Assembly: GCA_023150935.1 (NCBI GenBank)
Contig: JAKLJW010000039.1
Span: 1 to 48,365, forward strand
Source of the DNA: Candidatus Binatia bacterium
GTDB lineage: Bacteria > Desulfobacterota > Binatia > HRBIN30
Reading direction: 5' to 3'
DNA: 48,365 nt
In this document: positions 18,550 through 26,943 of the stretch, in pieces
How positions within the stretch are numbered: position 1 is the stretch's first letter
How the letters are laid out: each line of letters opens with the position of its first letter
Notes under the pieces: generated by a model
The model's database searches: none
Told to the model about the DNA's origin: nothing
What the model saw: only the letters and a program-made list of their open reading frames with translations
Program-made: the position numbers and the translations under genes

Positions 18550-19985
18550 CAGGGCTCGTCCCGGGCGGCTTGCAGCAACCGCACGACCTCCTCCATTCGC
18601 GCACCGCGCGACCCTTTAACAAGGACGTTGTCGCCTTTCCGCCAATGCGCCCGTACGACGGCGGCGGCCGCCGCGTGCGTGGGGCAGCGGTGGACGCGGT
18701 CCGCGGGCATGCCGGCGGACCGCGCACCGGCAACGACGTCCGCGGCACAGTCCCCGACGGCGATCAGTTGCCACACACCGAGAGCGCCGGCGCGCTCACC
18801 AACCTGCCGGTGAGCGCGCCGGGTCTCGTCGCCCAGCTCCCGCATCTCTCCCACCACCACCACGGGTCGCCCGGGCAGGTGCCGGATCGCCTGCAGGGCG
18901 GCCTCCACGCTGGACGGGTTGGCGTTGTACGCATCGTTGAGGATCGTCACGCCGTTCGGCAGCCGAATGACCTGCAACCGCATGCCCACCCCCTCGGCGC
19001 GGGCAAGGCCCGCGGCGATCACGTCGAGGTCGATACCCAACGCGTGACCCACCGCGGCTGCGGCAAGGGCATTCTGGACGTTGTGGGCTCCCATAAGCCG
19101 CAGCCGCACCTCGGCCTCGCGGTTGCCGAGTGCGAGAGTAAACGCCACACCATCGGTCCCCACGTCACGTACATGGTGCGCGCGCAGATCGCCATCCACG
19201 CCGTAAGTCACCTTGCGATTCGGAAACGGTACGGCCAGGCGACGCACGTGCTCGTCGTCGCGGTTCACAACCATGATCGCGTCCGGCGCCAGGCCTGCGA
19301 ACAACTCCCCCTTGGCTGCCGCGACGCCCGCAATGGTGCCGCCAACCCCTTCGAGATGAACCGGTCCGATGTTGGTGATCAGCGCACAGGTCGGAGTGGC
19401 GATCTCGGTCAGGCGTGCGATCTCGCCCGGTTGGTTCATCCCCAGCTCCAGCACGGCCACCGTCTCAGAGCCGCGCAGCCGCAACAACGTCAACGGCAAG
19501 CCTATGAGGTTATTGAGATTCCCTTCGGTCTTCAGGACCGCACCGGCGCCACCGGCCGCGGTTTCGCACACCGCGGCCACCAGCTCCTTGGTCGTGGTCT
19601 TGCCGTTGCTGCCCGTAATCGCGACGACACGCAATGGGTACTGCCGGCGCGTCCATGCCGCGAGGTCGCCGAGGGCACGCAACGAGTCGGAAACGACCAG
19701 CAGCCGACCCGGCGGGGCGGCAGGGGGCATTCGCTCGACGACCGCGGCAGCGGCCCCGGCCACAAACGCCTGATTTACGAAGTCGTGCCCGTCGTGCTGA
19801 GGACCGCGCAACGCAAAGAACAACTGCCCAGGCGACACGTGGCGCGAATCGGTCGACACCGCAGCAAAGCACGGTTCGGGGCAGGGCAGCGCGGTGGCCA
19901 TTCGCGCCCCCGTGGCGGCCACGACATCTGCGATTGTCCAGGGCATCGGGGAGGGAGCGACGCAGTGCGCCAGCGCTCCTTTCAT
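18549..19985 (-). CDS. murF: UDP-MurNAc-tripeptide--D-alanyl-D-alanine ligase
   Basis: A 478-residue Mur ligase that adds D-Ala-D-Ala to complete the pentapeptide precursor. [19 protein letters not shown] at the N-terminus, [16 protein letters not shown] (TTTKE is typical of MurF rather than MurE), [32 protein letters not shown] and [18 protein letters not shown] identify it. I chose the ATG at 19985, five bases after the ftsI stop; an in-frame ATG at 19946 (MPWTIADVV) is an alternative. murE would normally lie between ftsI and murF and is missing. Confidence 0.95.
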   Translation of the reverse strand: MKGALAHCVAPSPMPWTIADVVAATGARMATALPCPEPCFAAVSTDSRHVSPGQLFFALRGPQHDGHDFVNQAFVAGAAAAVVERMPPAAPPGRLLVVSDSLRALGDLAAWTRRQYPLRVVAITGSNGKTTTKELVAAVCETAAGGAGAVLKTEGNLNNLIGLPLTLLRLRGSETVAVLELGMNQPGEIARLTEIATPTCALITNIGPVHLEGVGGTIAGVAAAKGELFAGLAPDAIMVVNRDDEHVRRLAVPFPNRKVTYGVDGDLRAHHVRDVGTDGVAFTLALGNREAEVRLRLMGAHNVQNALAAAAVGHALGIDLDVIAAGLARAEGVGMRLQVIRLPNGVTILNDAYNANPSSVEAALQAIRHLPGRPVVVVGEMRELGDETRRAHRQVGERAGALGVWQLIAVGDCAADVVAGARSAGMPADRVHRCPTHAAAAAVVRAHWRKGDNVLVKGSRGARMEEVVRLLQAARDEP

Positions 19986-19989
19986 AGCG

Positions 19990-21936
19990 TTAACCCGCGT
20001 CGGTGCCAAACTGCAGGTGCAGACGCTTGCCCGGACCCGCGCTGGCACCCGCGGGCGGGTCCTGGGCCACCACATACCCCGAGCCACTCACCTCCACAGC
20101 CCAGCCCGCCCGCGCCGCCCGCACCAGGGCGTCTCGCATGCTCAAGCCCAGGAAACTGGGCATCCCACGCGATTCGGCCCCCGGATCCCAACTCACCAAC
20201 TGCGTCCCGGCTTCCTCGGTGGGGCGCGGTCCGGCGGCCGGCACCGTCTCCGGCGCCGTCACCATGCGCAATCCCAACCGGTCCACCGCGTACTCGCCAA
20301 TCCCGCGGAACACGGGTGCCGCAACGACACCGCCGTATACCGCAGTCTGCGGACTGTCGATGACGACGAGAATCGCAAAGCGAGGATTGTCCGCCGGCAA
20401 GAAACCAACGAACGATGACATGCGGGCACGGGGATGATAGCGCCCGGTCTCCGTGTCGACCTTCTGCGCCGTACCGGTTTTTCCGGCCACCGGGATCCCT
20501 TCGACTTTGGCCTGGGTCCCCGTGCCGGCATCGACGACTCCGCGGAGCATGTCCGTAACCGCCGCAGCGGTCCTGGGCGAGATGGGTCGACCGACGATCT
20601 CCGGCGCGTTTTCGAGTAGGACGCTCCCGTCCGCACCCACCACTCGGCGAACCACATACGGACGCATCAGCTTGCCACCGTTGGCGATAGCGGCATACGC
20701 CCGCAGCAATTGGATGGGCGTGACGGCGATGCCCTGCCCGAAACTCATGGTCACGAGGTTAATTCGCCCCCACTTGTCGCGCGGGCGCACAATGCCCGTG
20801 ACCTCGCCCGGCAGATCCACCCCGGTCTGCCGCCCGAATCCGAAAGCGCGCAGCGCCGCTTCGAAGCGGTCGGCGCCCAGGCGTTCTCCGATCCGGGCCG
20901 AGCCGATGTTGCTGGAATACTTGATGACGTCGGAGAATGTCAGCCAGCCGTACGGGTCGTGATCGTGTACGACGCGGTTGCCCACCGCATACGAACCGTT
21001 CTCGCAGAATACCCTCTCGGTCGGCTTCACCACACCGGCTTCGAGCGCTGCTGCCGCCAGCACCCCCTTGAACGTCGATCCCGGCTCGAAGGCGTCGGCA
21101 GTAACACGGTTACGCCAACGGTCGGCCGAGCCCTGCGTCAGATGGTTTGGGTCGAAGCGTGGCATACTGGCGAGGGCGAGAATTTCGCCGGTCGCAGGGT
21201 CCATCACGACTGCCACCCCGGCCGCCGCGCGGCGGGCCTTCACGGCCGCCTCGAGTTCCGTCTCGGCCACCTGTTGCAGGGAAGCGTCAATCGTTAACTC
21301 GACCCGAGCGCCGCCACGGGACGGCTGGGGCGCGGCCGGATCCACGAGCATCAACCGTCCACCCCCGTCTCGGCGGGCAACGACCGCGTCGAGCGGTCCC
21401 CGCAGCACCTGATCGTAAAGGAGTTCGACGCCTTCGAGGCCCTTGGAACCCCGCCCGGCGAAGCCGACGACCTGGGCGGCCAAGGGACCGCGCGGATAGG
21501 TGCGGCGCCGACTGGGCTCCGACCCGACGCCGCGTACGCCAAGTGCCTCGACGGCCGTGGCCTGGTCGAGGGTCGCATCCCGGCGCAACCATACGAACGG
21601 CGACGGCGCATGCAGCTTGCGAGCCACATCGGCGGCGGGAAGGTCGAGCGTGCGTGCCAGCGTGCCCACGAGGGCGGCATCGGCGGCAAGCTGTCGTGGC
21701 CGGACGTACACGTCCGCGGACTCTGACGTCACCGCCAGCACCAGGCCGTGGCGATCGACGATCGGCCCGCGGTCCGCCGGCGCACTGACTCGCTGACGAT
21801 GCTGGCGATGCGCACGGTCGCGCAGCGATTCGCCTTCGAACATACTCAACATAAAGACGCGCCCCAGCACCACCGCGAACAGCACGAAAAAGATTCCCGC
21901 CACGCTCGCAATACGCAGGCGTAGACCGTGGGTCAT
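19990..21936 (-). CDS. ftsI: Septal peptidoglycan transpeptidase (FtsI/PBP3 type) with PASTA domain
   Basis: A 648-residue class B penicillin-binding protein that cross-links septal peptidoglycan. It has a short cytoplasmic start, one membrane segment (residues about 9-28) and a PBP-dimer domain starting near APADRGPIVDRHG. The transpeptidase domain carries the active-site motif STFK (S287-K290), SSN at 341-343 and KTG at 486-488. A C-terminal PASTA domain of about 60 residues follows (SFLGLSMRDALVRAARAGW to the end). PASTA on FtsI is common in Gram-positives and in delta-type lineages but absent from enterobacterial FtsI. The start overlaps the ftsL stop (ATGA at 21936-21933). Confidence 0.94.
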   Translation of the reverse strand: MTHGLRLRIASVAGIFFVLFAVVLGRVFMLSMFEGESLRDRAHRQHRQRVSAPADRGPIVDRHGLVLAVTSESADVYVRPRQLAADAALVGTLARTLDLPAADVARKLHAPSPFVWLRRDATLDQATAVEALGVRGVGSEPSRRRTYPRGPLAAQVVGFAGRGSKGLEGVELLYDQVLRGPLDAVVARRDGGGRLMLVDPAAPQPSRGGARVELTIDASLQQVAETELEAAVKARRAAAGVAVVMDPATGEILALASMPRFDPNHLTQGSADRWRNRVTADAFEPGSTFKGVLAAAALEAGVVKPTERVFCENGSYAVGNRVVHDHDPYGWLTFSDVIKYSSNIGSARIGERLGADRFEAALRAFGFGRQTGVDLPGEVTGIVRPRDKWGRINLVTMSFGQGIAVTPIQLLRAYAAIANGGKLMRPYVVRRVVGADGSVLLENAPEIVGRPISPRTAAAVTDMLRGVVDAGTGTQAKVEGIPVAGKTGTAQKVDTETGRYHPRARMSSFVGFLPADNPRFAILVVIDSPQTAVYGGVVAAPVFRGIGEYAVDRLGLRMVTAPETVPAAGPRPTEEAGTQLVSWDPGAESRGMPSFLGLSMRDALVRAARAGWAVEVSGSGYVVAQDPPAGASAGPGKRLHLQFGTDAG

Positions 21937-22319
21937 GGGAGGGCCAACTCCTGACCTTTTTCGGGCGCGACCATACCCAGCCTGGTACGTGCCAGCCCGT
22001 CGAGTCGATTCGGGGCGTCGAGCCGTGACGCCGCCAGCAATAGCTCCTGCCCTTCCCCTTCCAAACGCTGGATCACCTGACGGGTGGTCGACAAGCGATA
22101 ACCTACCTCCACGACCTGAAGACGCAGCCAGACATGCCCGAGCGCAATCGCGATACCCACGATGGTCGCGGCGGCCGCCCAGAACACGGTCGAGCGCGAG
22201 TCGACAACACTCAGGGCCGTCGTGTTGGCTGGCCGCGGCCACCGCGGACGGACCAGCGGGACCCCCGCCGACCGCCGGTGCTCTACTGCAGCCGGACGAA
22301 TCAACGAGAGGGGCAGCAT
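21933..22319 (-). CDS. ftsL: FtsL-like small divisome membrane protein
   Basis: A 128-residue bitopic protein: a basic cytoplasmic part of about 45 residues, a membrane segment (STVFWAAAATIVGIAIALGHVW), then a coiled-coil region (VVEVGYRLSTTRQVIQRLE) and the sequence ANRLDGLART-like RLDGLARTRLGMVAPEKG typical of FtsL. It would join FtsQ and FtsB to activate FtsWI. I chose the ATG at 22319, with GAGG eight bases upstream. Position directly before ftsI supports the call. It follows mraZ by only ten bases, with no rsmH between. Confidence 0.85.
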   Translation of the reverse strand: MLPLSLIRPAAVEHRRSAGVPLVRPRWPRPANTTALSVVDSRSTVFWAAAATIVGIAIALGHVWLRLQVVEVGYRLSTTRQVIQRLEGEGQELLLAASRLDAPNRLDGLARTRLGMVAPEKGQELALP

Positions 22320-22329
22320 TGCCACATCC

Positions 22330-22782
22330 TCATATCCCTAGGGCGCCGAGGTCTTCCGGATGGTCCATCAGTTGCCGTTCGGCCTCGCCGAACACCCGGC
22401 CCCAGGCGTCCTTGTCCCAGATTCGAAACTTGTCGAGCGCGGAAGTGAACATGACGTCCCGCTTCAGCCCGGCATATTCCCGCAAATTGCCCGGCAACAG
22501 GATGCGCCCCTGCTTGTCCAGCACACAGTCCTGTGCGGCGGAAACGTAGTAGTTCAGAAAGTTGACGACCCGGGGATTGAACTGCGGCTGGGCTCGGAGC
22601 CGCTCTTCGAGCTGTACCCACGCAGCAATCGGATAGACATCGAGGCAGCGGGTAGACTGCGAAAGGAAGTTAGTAATGACCACCCGTTCGTCGCCGGTGG
22701 CCTGGAGTATTTCGCGGAACCTTGCGGGCACACTTACGCGACTCTTGTCGTCGATCGCGTGCTCGAAGGTTCCGCGAAACAT
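22330..22782 (-). CDS. mraZ: Transcriptional regulator MraZ
   Basis: A 150-residue protein made of two AbrB-like halves, each with a DxxxR-type signature: DDKSRVSVPARFRE near residues 11-24 and DKQGRILLPGNLREYAGL near 88-105. MraZ forms a ring and represses the dcw operon that it heads. Three 10-base-spaced GTGG boxes lie 17 bases upstream of its start, in keeping with autoregulation. Length is normal for the family. Confidence 0.95.
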   Translation of the reverse strand: MFRGTFEHAIDDKSRVSVPARFREILQATGDERVVITNFLSQSTRCLDVYPIAAWVQLEERLRAQPQFNPRVVNFLNYYVSAAQDCVLDKQGRILLPGNLREYAGLKRDVMFTSALDKFRIWDKDAWGRVFGEAERQLMDHPEDLGALGI

Positions 22783-22799
22783 ACCCCACCACTTGGGCT

Positions 22800-22829
22800 A
22801 CTCCACCACTCCACCCCACCTTTCCCCAC
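22800..22829 (-). promoter_or_regulatory. MraZ boxes (operator)
   Basis: On the minus strand three consecutive 10-base units read GTGGGGAAAG (22829-22820), GTGGGGTGGA (22819-22810) and GTGGTGGAGT (22809-22800). MraZ in other bacteria binds GTGGG-type direct repeats spaced one helical turn apart upstream of mraZ. Spacing and position fit that exactly. A further GTGGTGGGG next to the mraZ start may also take part in binding or act as the ribosome site. Confidence 0.8.
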
Positions 22830-22837
22830 CGGCAGGA

Positions 22838-22867
22838 CGTATATGCCTCTACCCCGGGGTGTGTCAA
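22838..22867 (-). promoter_or_regulatory. Sigma-70-type promoter of the mraZ-dcw cluster
   Basis: A perfect -35 TTGACA (22867-22862), an 18-base spacer and -10 TATACG (22843-22838) on the minus strand lie in a short AT-richer stretch between rnpB and mraZ. Transcription would begin near 22831, immediately ahead of the MraZ boxes, so bound MraZ would block the start of transcription. Confidence 0.65.
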
Positions 22868-22912
22868 CAACAATTTTCCACAAAATCTTGCGACTGCGGA
22901 AAGGGCAGTGCC

Positions 22913-23271
22913 GGAGGGGATCTGTAAGCCGGATTCTGTCGTCCCGTGCAGGGCACGGAACCCACGGTCATTCCTCTGGGACGAACGTTGCCGTCCGCCT
23001 CGTGCGACTTACCCGAGGGGGCGCGGGCCGCGCAACCCTCTCTTCAGTCTTGCTCCTGGTGGGGTTTGCCGAGCAACGTCGTCACCGAATCGCTGCTGGT
23101 GCTCGGGGCACCGTTTCACCGACTCCCCGCACTTGCGCGCGAGGCCGTCTCTTTTCTGTGGCACTTTCCCCCGGTCACCCGGGGCCGTCGTTAACGGCCA
23201 CCATTGCCCTACGGAGTCCGGACTTTCCTCTCGCGCTGATCGATGGCGCGAGCGACCGTGCGATCCCCTCC
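22913..23271 (-). ncRNA. rnpB: RNase P RNA, class A
   Basis: The catalytic RNA that trims the 5' leader from tRNA precursors. On the minus strand, the conserved 5' block GAGGAAAGTCCGGACTCC (23230-23213) and the 3' block ACAGAATCCGGCTTAC (22939-22924) are exact or near-exact family consensus. The internal CCAGGAGCAAG (23059-23049) and the GAGGAATGACCGTGGG-like segment are also present. The ends were set from helix P1: GGAGGGGATC (23271-23262) pairs with GATCCCCTCC (22922-22913). Total about 359 nt, normal for class A. It lies between the zinc-ribbon gene and mraZ, on the same strand as both. A TAGTGT hexamer at 23288-23283 could be its -10. Confidence 0.95.
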
Positions 23272-23306
23272 GACTATTCCACACTAGCCGAGTTGCCGTC
23301 ACCGAT

Positions 23307-24026
23307 CTACTCGGGGCGCCAACAGAGGATGCGGTGGCAGTTTGGACAGGTGCGCACATCGTTGGCACGCTGCAGTTCGTTGAAGAACTGCGGCGGCAGG
23401 TTCATGAAGCAGCCCTGACAAATGCCATTGCGGACTTCGACGACGGCCATACCGCCGCGGCGCGCGAAGATCTGTTCGTAGCGTCGCAGCAGGCGCGTCT
23501 CCAAACCGGCAACCATGCGCTCGCGCTCCGCCATCGAACCGGCGATCGCCGCCTCGAGCTCGCGGATGCGTTGCCGATACTCCGCAGTCTGAGTCTGCGC
23601 TCCCGACTCGATCTCGGCAAGCACCCGGGTGGCTTCGTCCGCGGTCGCGGCGGCCACCTCGCCGGCTTCGAGCAGCGCCAGCAACTCCTCCTCGCGAGTC
23701 CGGTTGACTTCCTTGCCCTGTTCGATCTCGTAGCGCAGAGCCTGCAACTCGCGCTCGTTGCGGACGCGATTGAGCCGCATGCGACGGTCTTTCATGCGGG
23801 CTTCGTCGGCCTCGATCACGCTCTCGATTTCGCGACGTTGCTTGTCCAGGGCCTCACGTTCGTTACGCTTGGTCTCGGCAAGCTGTCGCTGCTGTGCCAG
23901 TCGATTTTCGGCTGCCTCCATCTCCTTTTTCAAAGCCTGTACCTGTTCGGTCTTTTCTCGAACGACTCGGTCCAGGTCCTGTAGAGCGGTCAAGCGTTGA
24001 ATTGCGGTTTGGGCGGCGTTCTCCAC
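23307..24026 (-). CDS. Coiled-coil protein with C4-type zinc ribbon (DUF164/COG1579 type)
   Basis: A 239-residue protein: a long, charged coiled coil over about the first 180 residues (heptad-rich, many Glu, Arg and Gln) followed by a C-terminal zinc ribbon with CQGC and, about 20 residues on, CPNC. This is the architecture of the widespread but poorly understood C4-type zinc-ribbon protein family, thought to bind nucleic acid or act in replication or repair. I chose GTG at 24026, since a GTG at 24047 would put its ribosome site inside the tRNA gene that ends at 24056. It lies between the tRNA and rnpB. Confidence 0.82.
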   Translation of the reverse strand: MENAAQTAIQRLTALQDLDRVVREKTEQVQALKKEMEAAENRLAQQRQLAETKRNEREALDKQRREIESVIEADEARMKDRRMRLNRVRNERELQALRYEIEQGKEVNRTREEELLALLEAGEVAAATADEATRVLAEIESGAQTQTAEYRQRIRELEAAIAGSMAERERMVAGLETRLLRRYEQIFARRGGMAVVEVRNGICQGCFMNLPPQFFNELQRANDVRTCPNCHRILCWRPE

Positions 24027-24055
24027 GCGCGTATCTTCCCCTCTCACGGAAACAA

Positions 24056-24130
24056 TGGGCCCACCAGGATTCGAACCTGGGACCTACCGGTTATGAGCCG
24101 GCGGCTCTGACCAGACTGAGCTATGGGCCC
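24056..24130 (-). tRNA. tRNA with CAU anticodon, most likely tRNA-Ile2 (lysidine type)
   Basis: A full cloverleaf is visible on the minus strand: acceptor GGGCCCA/TGGGCCC with discriminator A, D-arm GCTC..GAGC, anticodon stem GCCGG/CCGGT around the loop CTCATAA (anticodon CAT), variable loop AGGTC, and T-arm CCAGG TTCGAAT CCTGG. CCA is not encoded. The C-C at acceptor positions 4-5 and overall likeness favour the minor isoleucine tRNA, whose C34 is changed to lysidine by TilS, over elongator methionine tRNA. The choice between the two is not certain from sequence reading alone. Confidence 0.93.
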
Positions 24131-24330
24131 GTTACCTGCACACCGGCGCGAGGAGGCGGCCCCACGCTCATCTCCGCGCGGCAGCCGTTCTGCCTCCTCG
24201 GCGTCGCCCGGCGGTCGCTCCGGGCGTTCGGTCATTGCCGTCCCGCACCCCGTACGACCATCTTCCATGCAGATGGCAGCCTCTTTACCGGAAATCAAGC
24301 GGCGCCCCAGCCGTATGGCGGTACCGAACC
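24131..24330. other. Intergenic region between dnaG and the tRNA
   Basis: Two hundred bases without a convincing gene. In many proteobacteria rpoD would follow dnaG at this point; no part of it is seen. I find no clear terminator or promoter by eye. Confidence 0.5.
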
Positions 24331-26070
24331 TCACCTCTTGCCTCGCAACAGTTCATTGGCCCGTCGGAGTCTCTCCTGCAAGTGATCGTTATCGCCGCGT
24401 GACTCGGCGTCGCGGAGGTCGGCGCGCAAGGCCGCCGCAGTCGCACGCTGCACGCGCGTGGCGATTCTCGCCACGCAGTCGCGGGCCACCTGCAAGCGGT
24501 CCGTCGCTGCCGCGGGCCCCTCACCCAGCAAAGCCGCCGCGACTTTGTCCGCCAGCGCACCGGGTAACCGGTCGATTATGCCCGCGGCGGAGTCCCCGCG
24601 CTCCCAAGCTCCCAGGATATCGCGCCCCGCCGTCGCCAGTTCCCCACTCGACAACGCCTCGATCGCCCCCGCGGAGGCGGCGAACCGGGCGGCCTCGCGA
24701 TCGAGCGCCATGACCTCGATCAGGGTCGATTCCTCAGGCCTGAACTGCGCCCCAGACGCCTGCATCGTCGGCGTGGAGGCGGCGCCGCGCTCGCCGCCGG
24801 CGGCCCGCCCTTGTCGGAACACCGACTCGTCGACACCCAGCCGCTGCGCCGCGCGCTGGGCCAGCAAGCTGAACTGCACCGGGTCGGCCACCCGGCTAAT
24901 CACATCCCTGACCCGCTGGATCGCCGCGGCCCGCGCCGGCATCGGAGCCGACTGTCCGGGATCGACCCGTTGCAGGAAGAAATCGGCCAGCGGAATGGCC
25001 TGATCGAGAAGTCCGCGCGTTCGCTCCGCACCATGCCTGCGGACGTAGGTGTCCGGGTCTTCGCCGTCCGGAAGGAAGGCGCCGAGTCCCCACACCCCGA
25101 CCTCCGCACAGACGCCGAAAGCCCGCATCGCCGCCTCCGCCCCCGCCCGATCGCCGTCAAAGAAAGCCACGATCTCGGGCGCGAAGCGCCGTGCGAGTCG
25201 CAGTTGCGAGGCGGTCAAAGCGGTTCCCAGAGTCGCCGCCACGTGACCTATGCCCGCCTCAACCAGGGAGAGCGCGTCGAGATATCCCTCGACGACGACC
25301 AGCCGGTTCGCGGTGCGCACGGCATCCCGCGCCTCGTAGAGACCGTAAAGCACACGGCCCTTGTGGAAGATCGGCGATTCCGGCGAGTTCAAGTATTTCG
25401 GCTGTTCGGTTCCGAGAGTGCGGGCTCCAAAGCCAATGATGTGACCGCTGCCGTCACGAATCGGGAACGTCACGCGTCCCCACAGACGGTCGTAAGCAGT
25501 CCCATCGTTTCGTGTGCCGACGAGGCCGACCTCGGCCGCGCGCGCCGTCGACTTACCCTGAGCACGCAACCGCCGCGCCAGTCCGGATCCTGCCGCCGGA
25601 CAGAAACCGAGCCCGTAACGTTCGATGGTCACGGCCGTCAGGCCGCGCCGTGCGAGATACTCGCGCGCCGCCTTTCCAGCCTCCGCCGCCATGCAGCCGC
25701 GGAAGTATTGCTGGGCCAATTCGTTCAGTTCGATGTATTGCCGGCGTGCACTCTCGGCCCCACTGTCCGACAGCGTCGGCAATGGCACTCCGGCCCGACG
25801 CGCTAGGGCCTCTACCGCTTCCACAAACGTGAGGCCCTCCATGCGCATGAGAAAAGTGAAGATAGTCCCACCGACCCCACAACCGAAACAGTGAAACAGG
25901 CCGCGGTCGTCGCTGACCGAGAACGACGGAGTCCGTTCGCCATGAAACGGGCACAGGCCGACGTAGTTGCGGCCGGCTTTCTTGAGCGTAACGAACCCCG
26001 ATACGACCTCGACGATGCTCACGCGATCCCGGATGGCTTCCAGCGTGGAGTCGGGGATACGTACCGCCAT
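24331..26070 (-). CDS. dnaG: DNA primase
   Basis: A 579-residue primase that lays RNA primers for replication. The N-terminal zinc-binding domain has C40, H43, C61 and C64 (CPFHGERTPSF and HCFGCGVGG). The RNA polymerase core includes the TOPRIM motif LVVVEGYLDALSLVEAG and the metal-binding FFDGDRAGAEAAMRAF. The C-terminal region is helical and fits the DnaB-interacting domain. Length is normal. It follows the cvpA-like gene by about ten bases. Confidence 0.96.
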   Translation of the reverse strand: MAVRIPDSTLEAIRDRVSIVEVVSGFVTLKKAGRNYVGLCPFHGERTPSFSVSDDRGLFHCFGCGVGGTIFTFLMRMEGLTFVEAVEALARRAGVPLPTLSDSGAESARRQYIELNELAQQYFRGCMAAEAGKAAREYLARRGLTAVTIERYGLGFCPAAGSGLARRLRAQGKSTARAAEVGLVGTRNDGTAYDRLWGRVTFPIRDGSGHIIGFGARTLGTEQPKYLNSPESPIFHKGRVLYGLYEARDAVRTANRLVVVEGYLDALSLVEAGIGHVAATLGTALTASQLRLARRFAPEIVAFFDGDRAGAEAAMRAFGVCAEVGVWGLGAFLPDGEDPDTYVRRHGAERTRGLLDQAIPLADFFLQRVDPGQSAPMPARAAAIQRVRDVISRVADPVQFSLLAQRAAQRLGVDESVFRQGRAAGGERGAASTPTMQASGAQFRPEESTLIEVMALDREAARFAASAGAIEALSSGELATAGRDILGAWERGDSAAGIIDRLPGALADKVAAALLGEGPAAATDRLQVARDCVARIATRVQRATAAALRADLRDAESRGDNDHLQERLRRANELLRGKR

Positions 26071-26079
26071 GGGCTTCGC

Positions 26080-26586
26080 TCAGCCCCCCCCGCCGGTCTC
26101 CGGAGCCACACCCACCGCCCATCCCGTGCGAACGGCTTTCGCCGCGGCCGACATCAGGTGCTGGGCAACCGTCGACTCCCGCAAGCGTGTGTCGAGGCCG
26201 GGAAGTACCGGGAACAGGTGCAGGAAGAGCACGACGAAGGCGACCAGAACAGCCCCCTTACCGGCACCCAGGCAAGCTCCCCCGAGACCCTGCAGCCACC
26301 TCCGACCGCCGACGCCACGGAGCCAATCCGCGACGGCTCCGAGCGCGCTCATCGCCGTGTGCACACACACAAAGATGCCGACGAATGCCACCCCTGCAGG
26401 GATCGGCGGCGGAAGGCGAAATGATCGGTCGATGGACGCCTCGACCCAGGGCGTCAGCCACACCGCCGTGGCAAGGCCGCCGACCAACCCCAGGAGCCCG
26501 AACGCCTCGCGAAAGAACCCACGCCAGAAGCCGCGTAACGCCGCGAGGGCGACGAAGCACAGAAGCAGGACGTCGGGCGCGGTCAT
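26080..26586 (-). CDS. CvpA-family membrane protein
   Basis: A 168-residue membrane protein with four hydrophobic segments. It begins MTAPDVLLLCFVALAALRG, with the charged turn GFWRGFFREAFGLLG typical of CvpA (colicin V production) proteins. I chose the ATG at 26586, because starting at 26622 adds 12 polar residues. It lies between rpsU and dnaG, a known habitat for cvpA-like genes. The cellular role of the family is poorly defined; it has been linked to envelope integrity. Confidence 0.8.
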   Translation of the reverse strand: MTAPDVLLLCFVALAALRGFWRGFFREAFGLLGLVGGLATAVWLTPWVEASIDRSFRLPPPIPAGVAFVGIFVCVHTAMSALGAVADWLRGVGGRRWLQGLGGACLGAGKGAVLVAFVVLFLHLFPVLPGLDTRLRESTVAQHLMSAAAKAVRTGWAVGVAPETGGGG

Positions 26587-26635
26587 CTGCACCGCGTCCT
26601 CATCGATCCTGCTCCTGCGCATCGAACATCAAGCA

Positions 26636-26833
26636 TCAGTACCCACTCCGAGCAACTCTCCGGAGGAAACGCTTCTTGGCGGCGAGCGCCTTCTTCTTCC
26701 GGCGCACGCTCGGTTTCTCGTAGTGCTCGCGTTTACGCAGCTCGGCGAGGATGCCGGCCTTTTCGCACTGCTTCTTGAAGCGCCGGATGGCGCTCTCGAT
26801 GGGTTCGTTTTCCTTGACGCGAACCCCTGCCAT
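26636..26833 (-). CDS. rpsU: Ribosomal protein bS21
   Basis: A 65-residue basic small-subunit protein, [20 protein letters not shown] onward, ending in an Arg/Lys-rich tail ([16 protein letters not shown]). It helps 30S subunits recognise mRNA near the anti-Shine-Dalgarno sequence. GGAGGGGGTGA upstream of the ATG is a strong ribosome site. It heads the rpsU-cvpA-dnaG series. Confidence 0.97.
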   Translation of the reverse strand: MAGVRVKENEPIESAIRRFKKQCEKAGILAELRKREHYEKPSVRRKKKALAAKKRFLRRVARSGY

Positions 26834-26914
26834 ATTAGGTTCACCCCCTCCCGCTCGTGGGATGGTTGAATTCTTGAGACGCCCTGCTTACGCCCAGAGC
26901 GCCTAACCTGCGAA

Positions 26915-26943
26915 CACTAGTTCTTTGCAGGATGATGTTCAAG
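26915..26943 (-). promoter_or_regulatory. Candidate promoter of rpsU-cvpA-dnaG
   Basis: On the minus strand TTGAAC (26943-26938), a 17-base spacer and TAGTGT (26920-26915) make a plausible sigma-70 promoter. Its -35 overlaps the end of the upstream glpQ-like gene, leaving an untranslated leader of about 75 bases before rpsU. Confidence 0.45.

Noticed and set aside
17173..20363. Long plus-strand open frames opposite mraY and murF
   Set aside because: Both lie antisense to well-identified essential genes and lack any recognisable domain.
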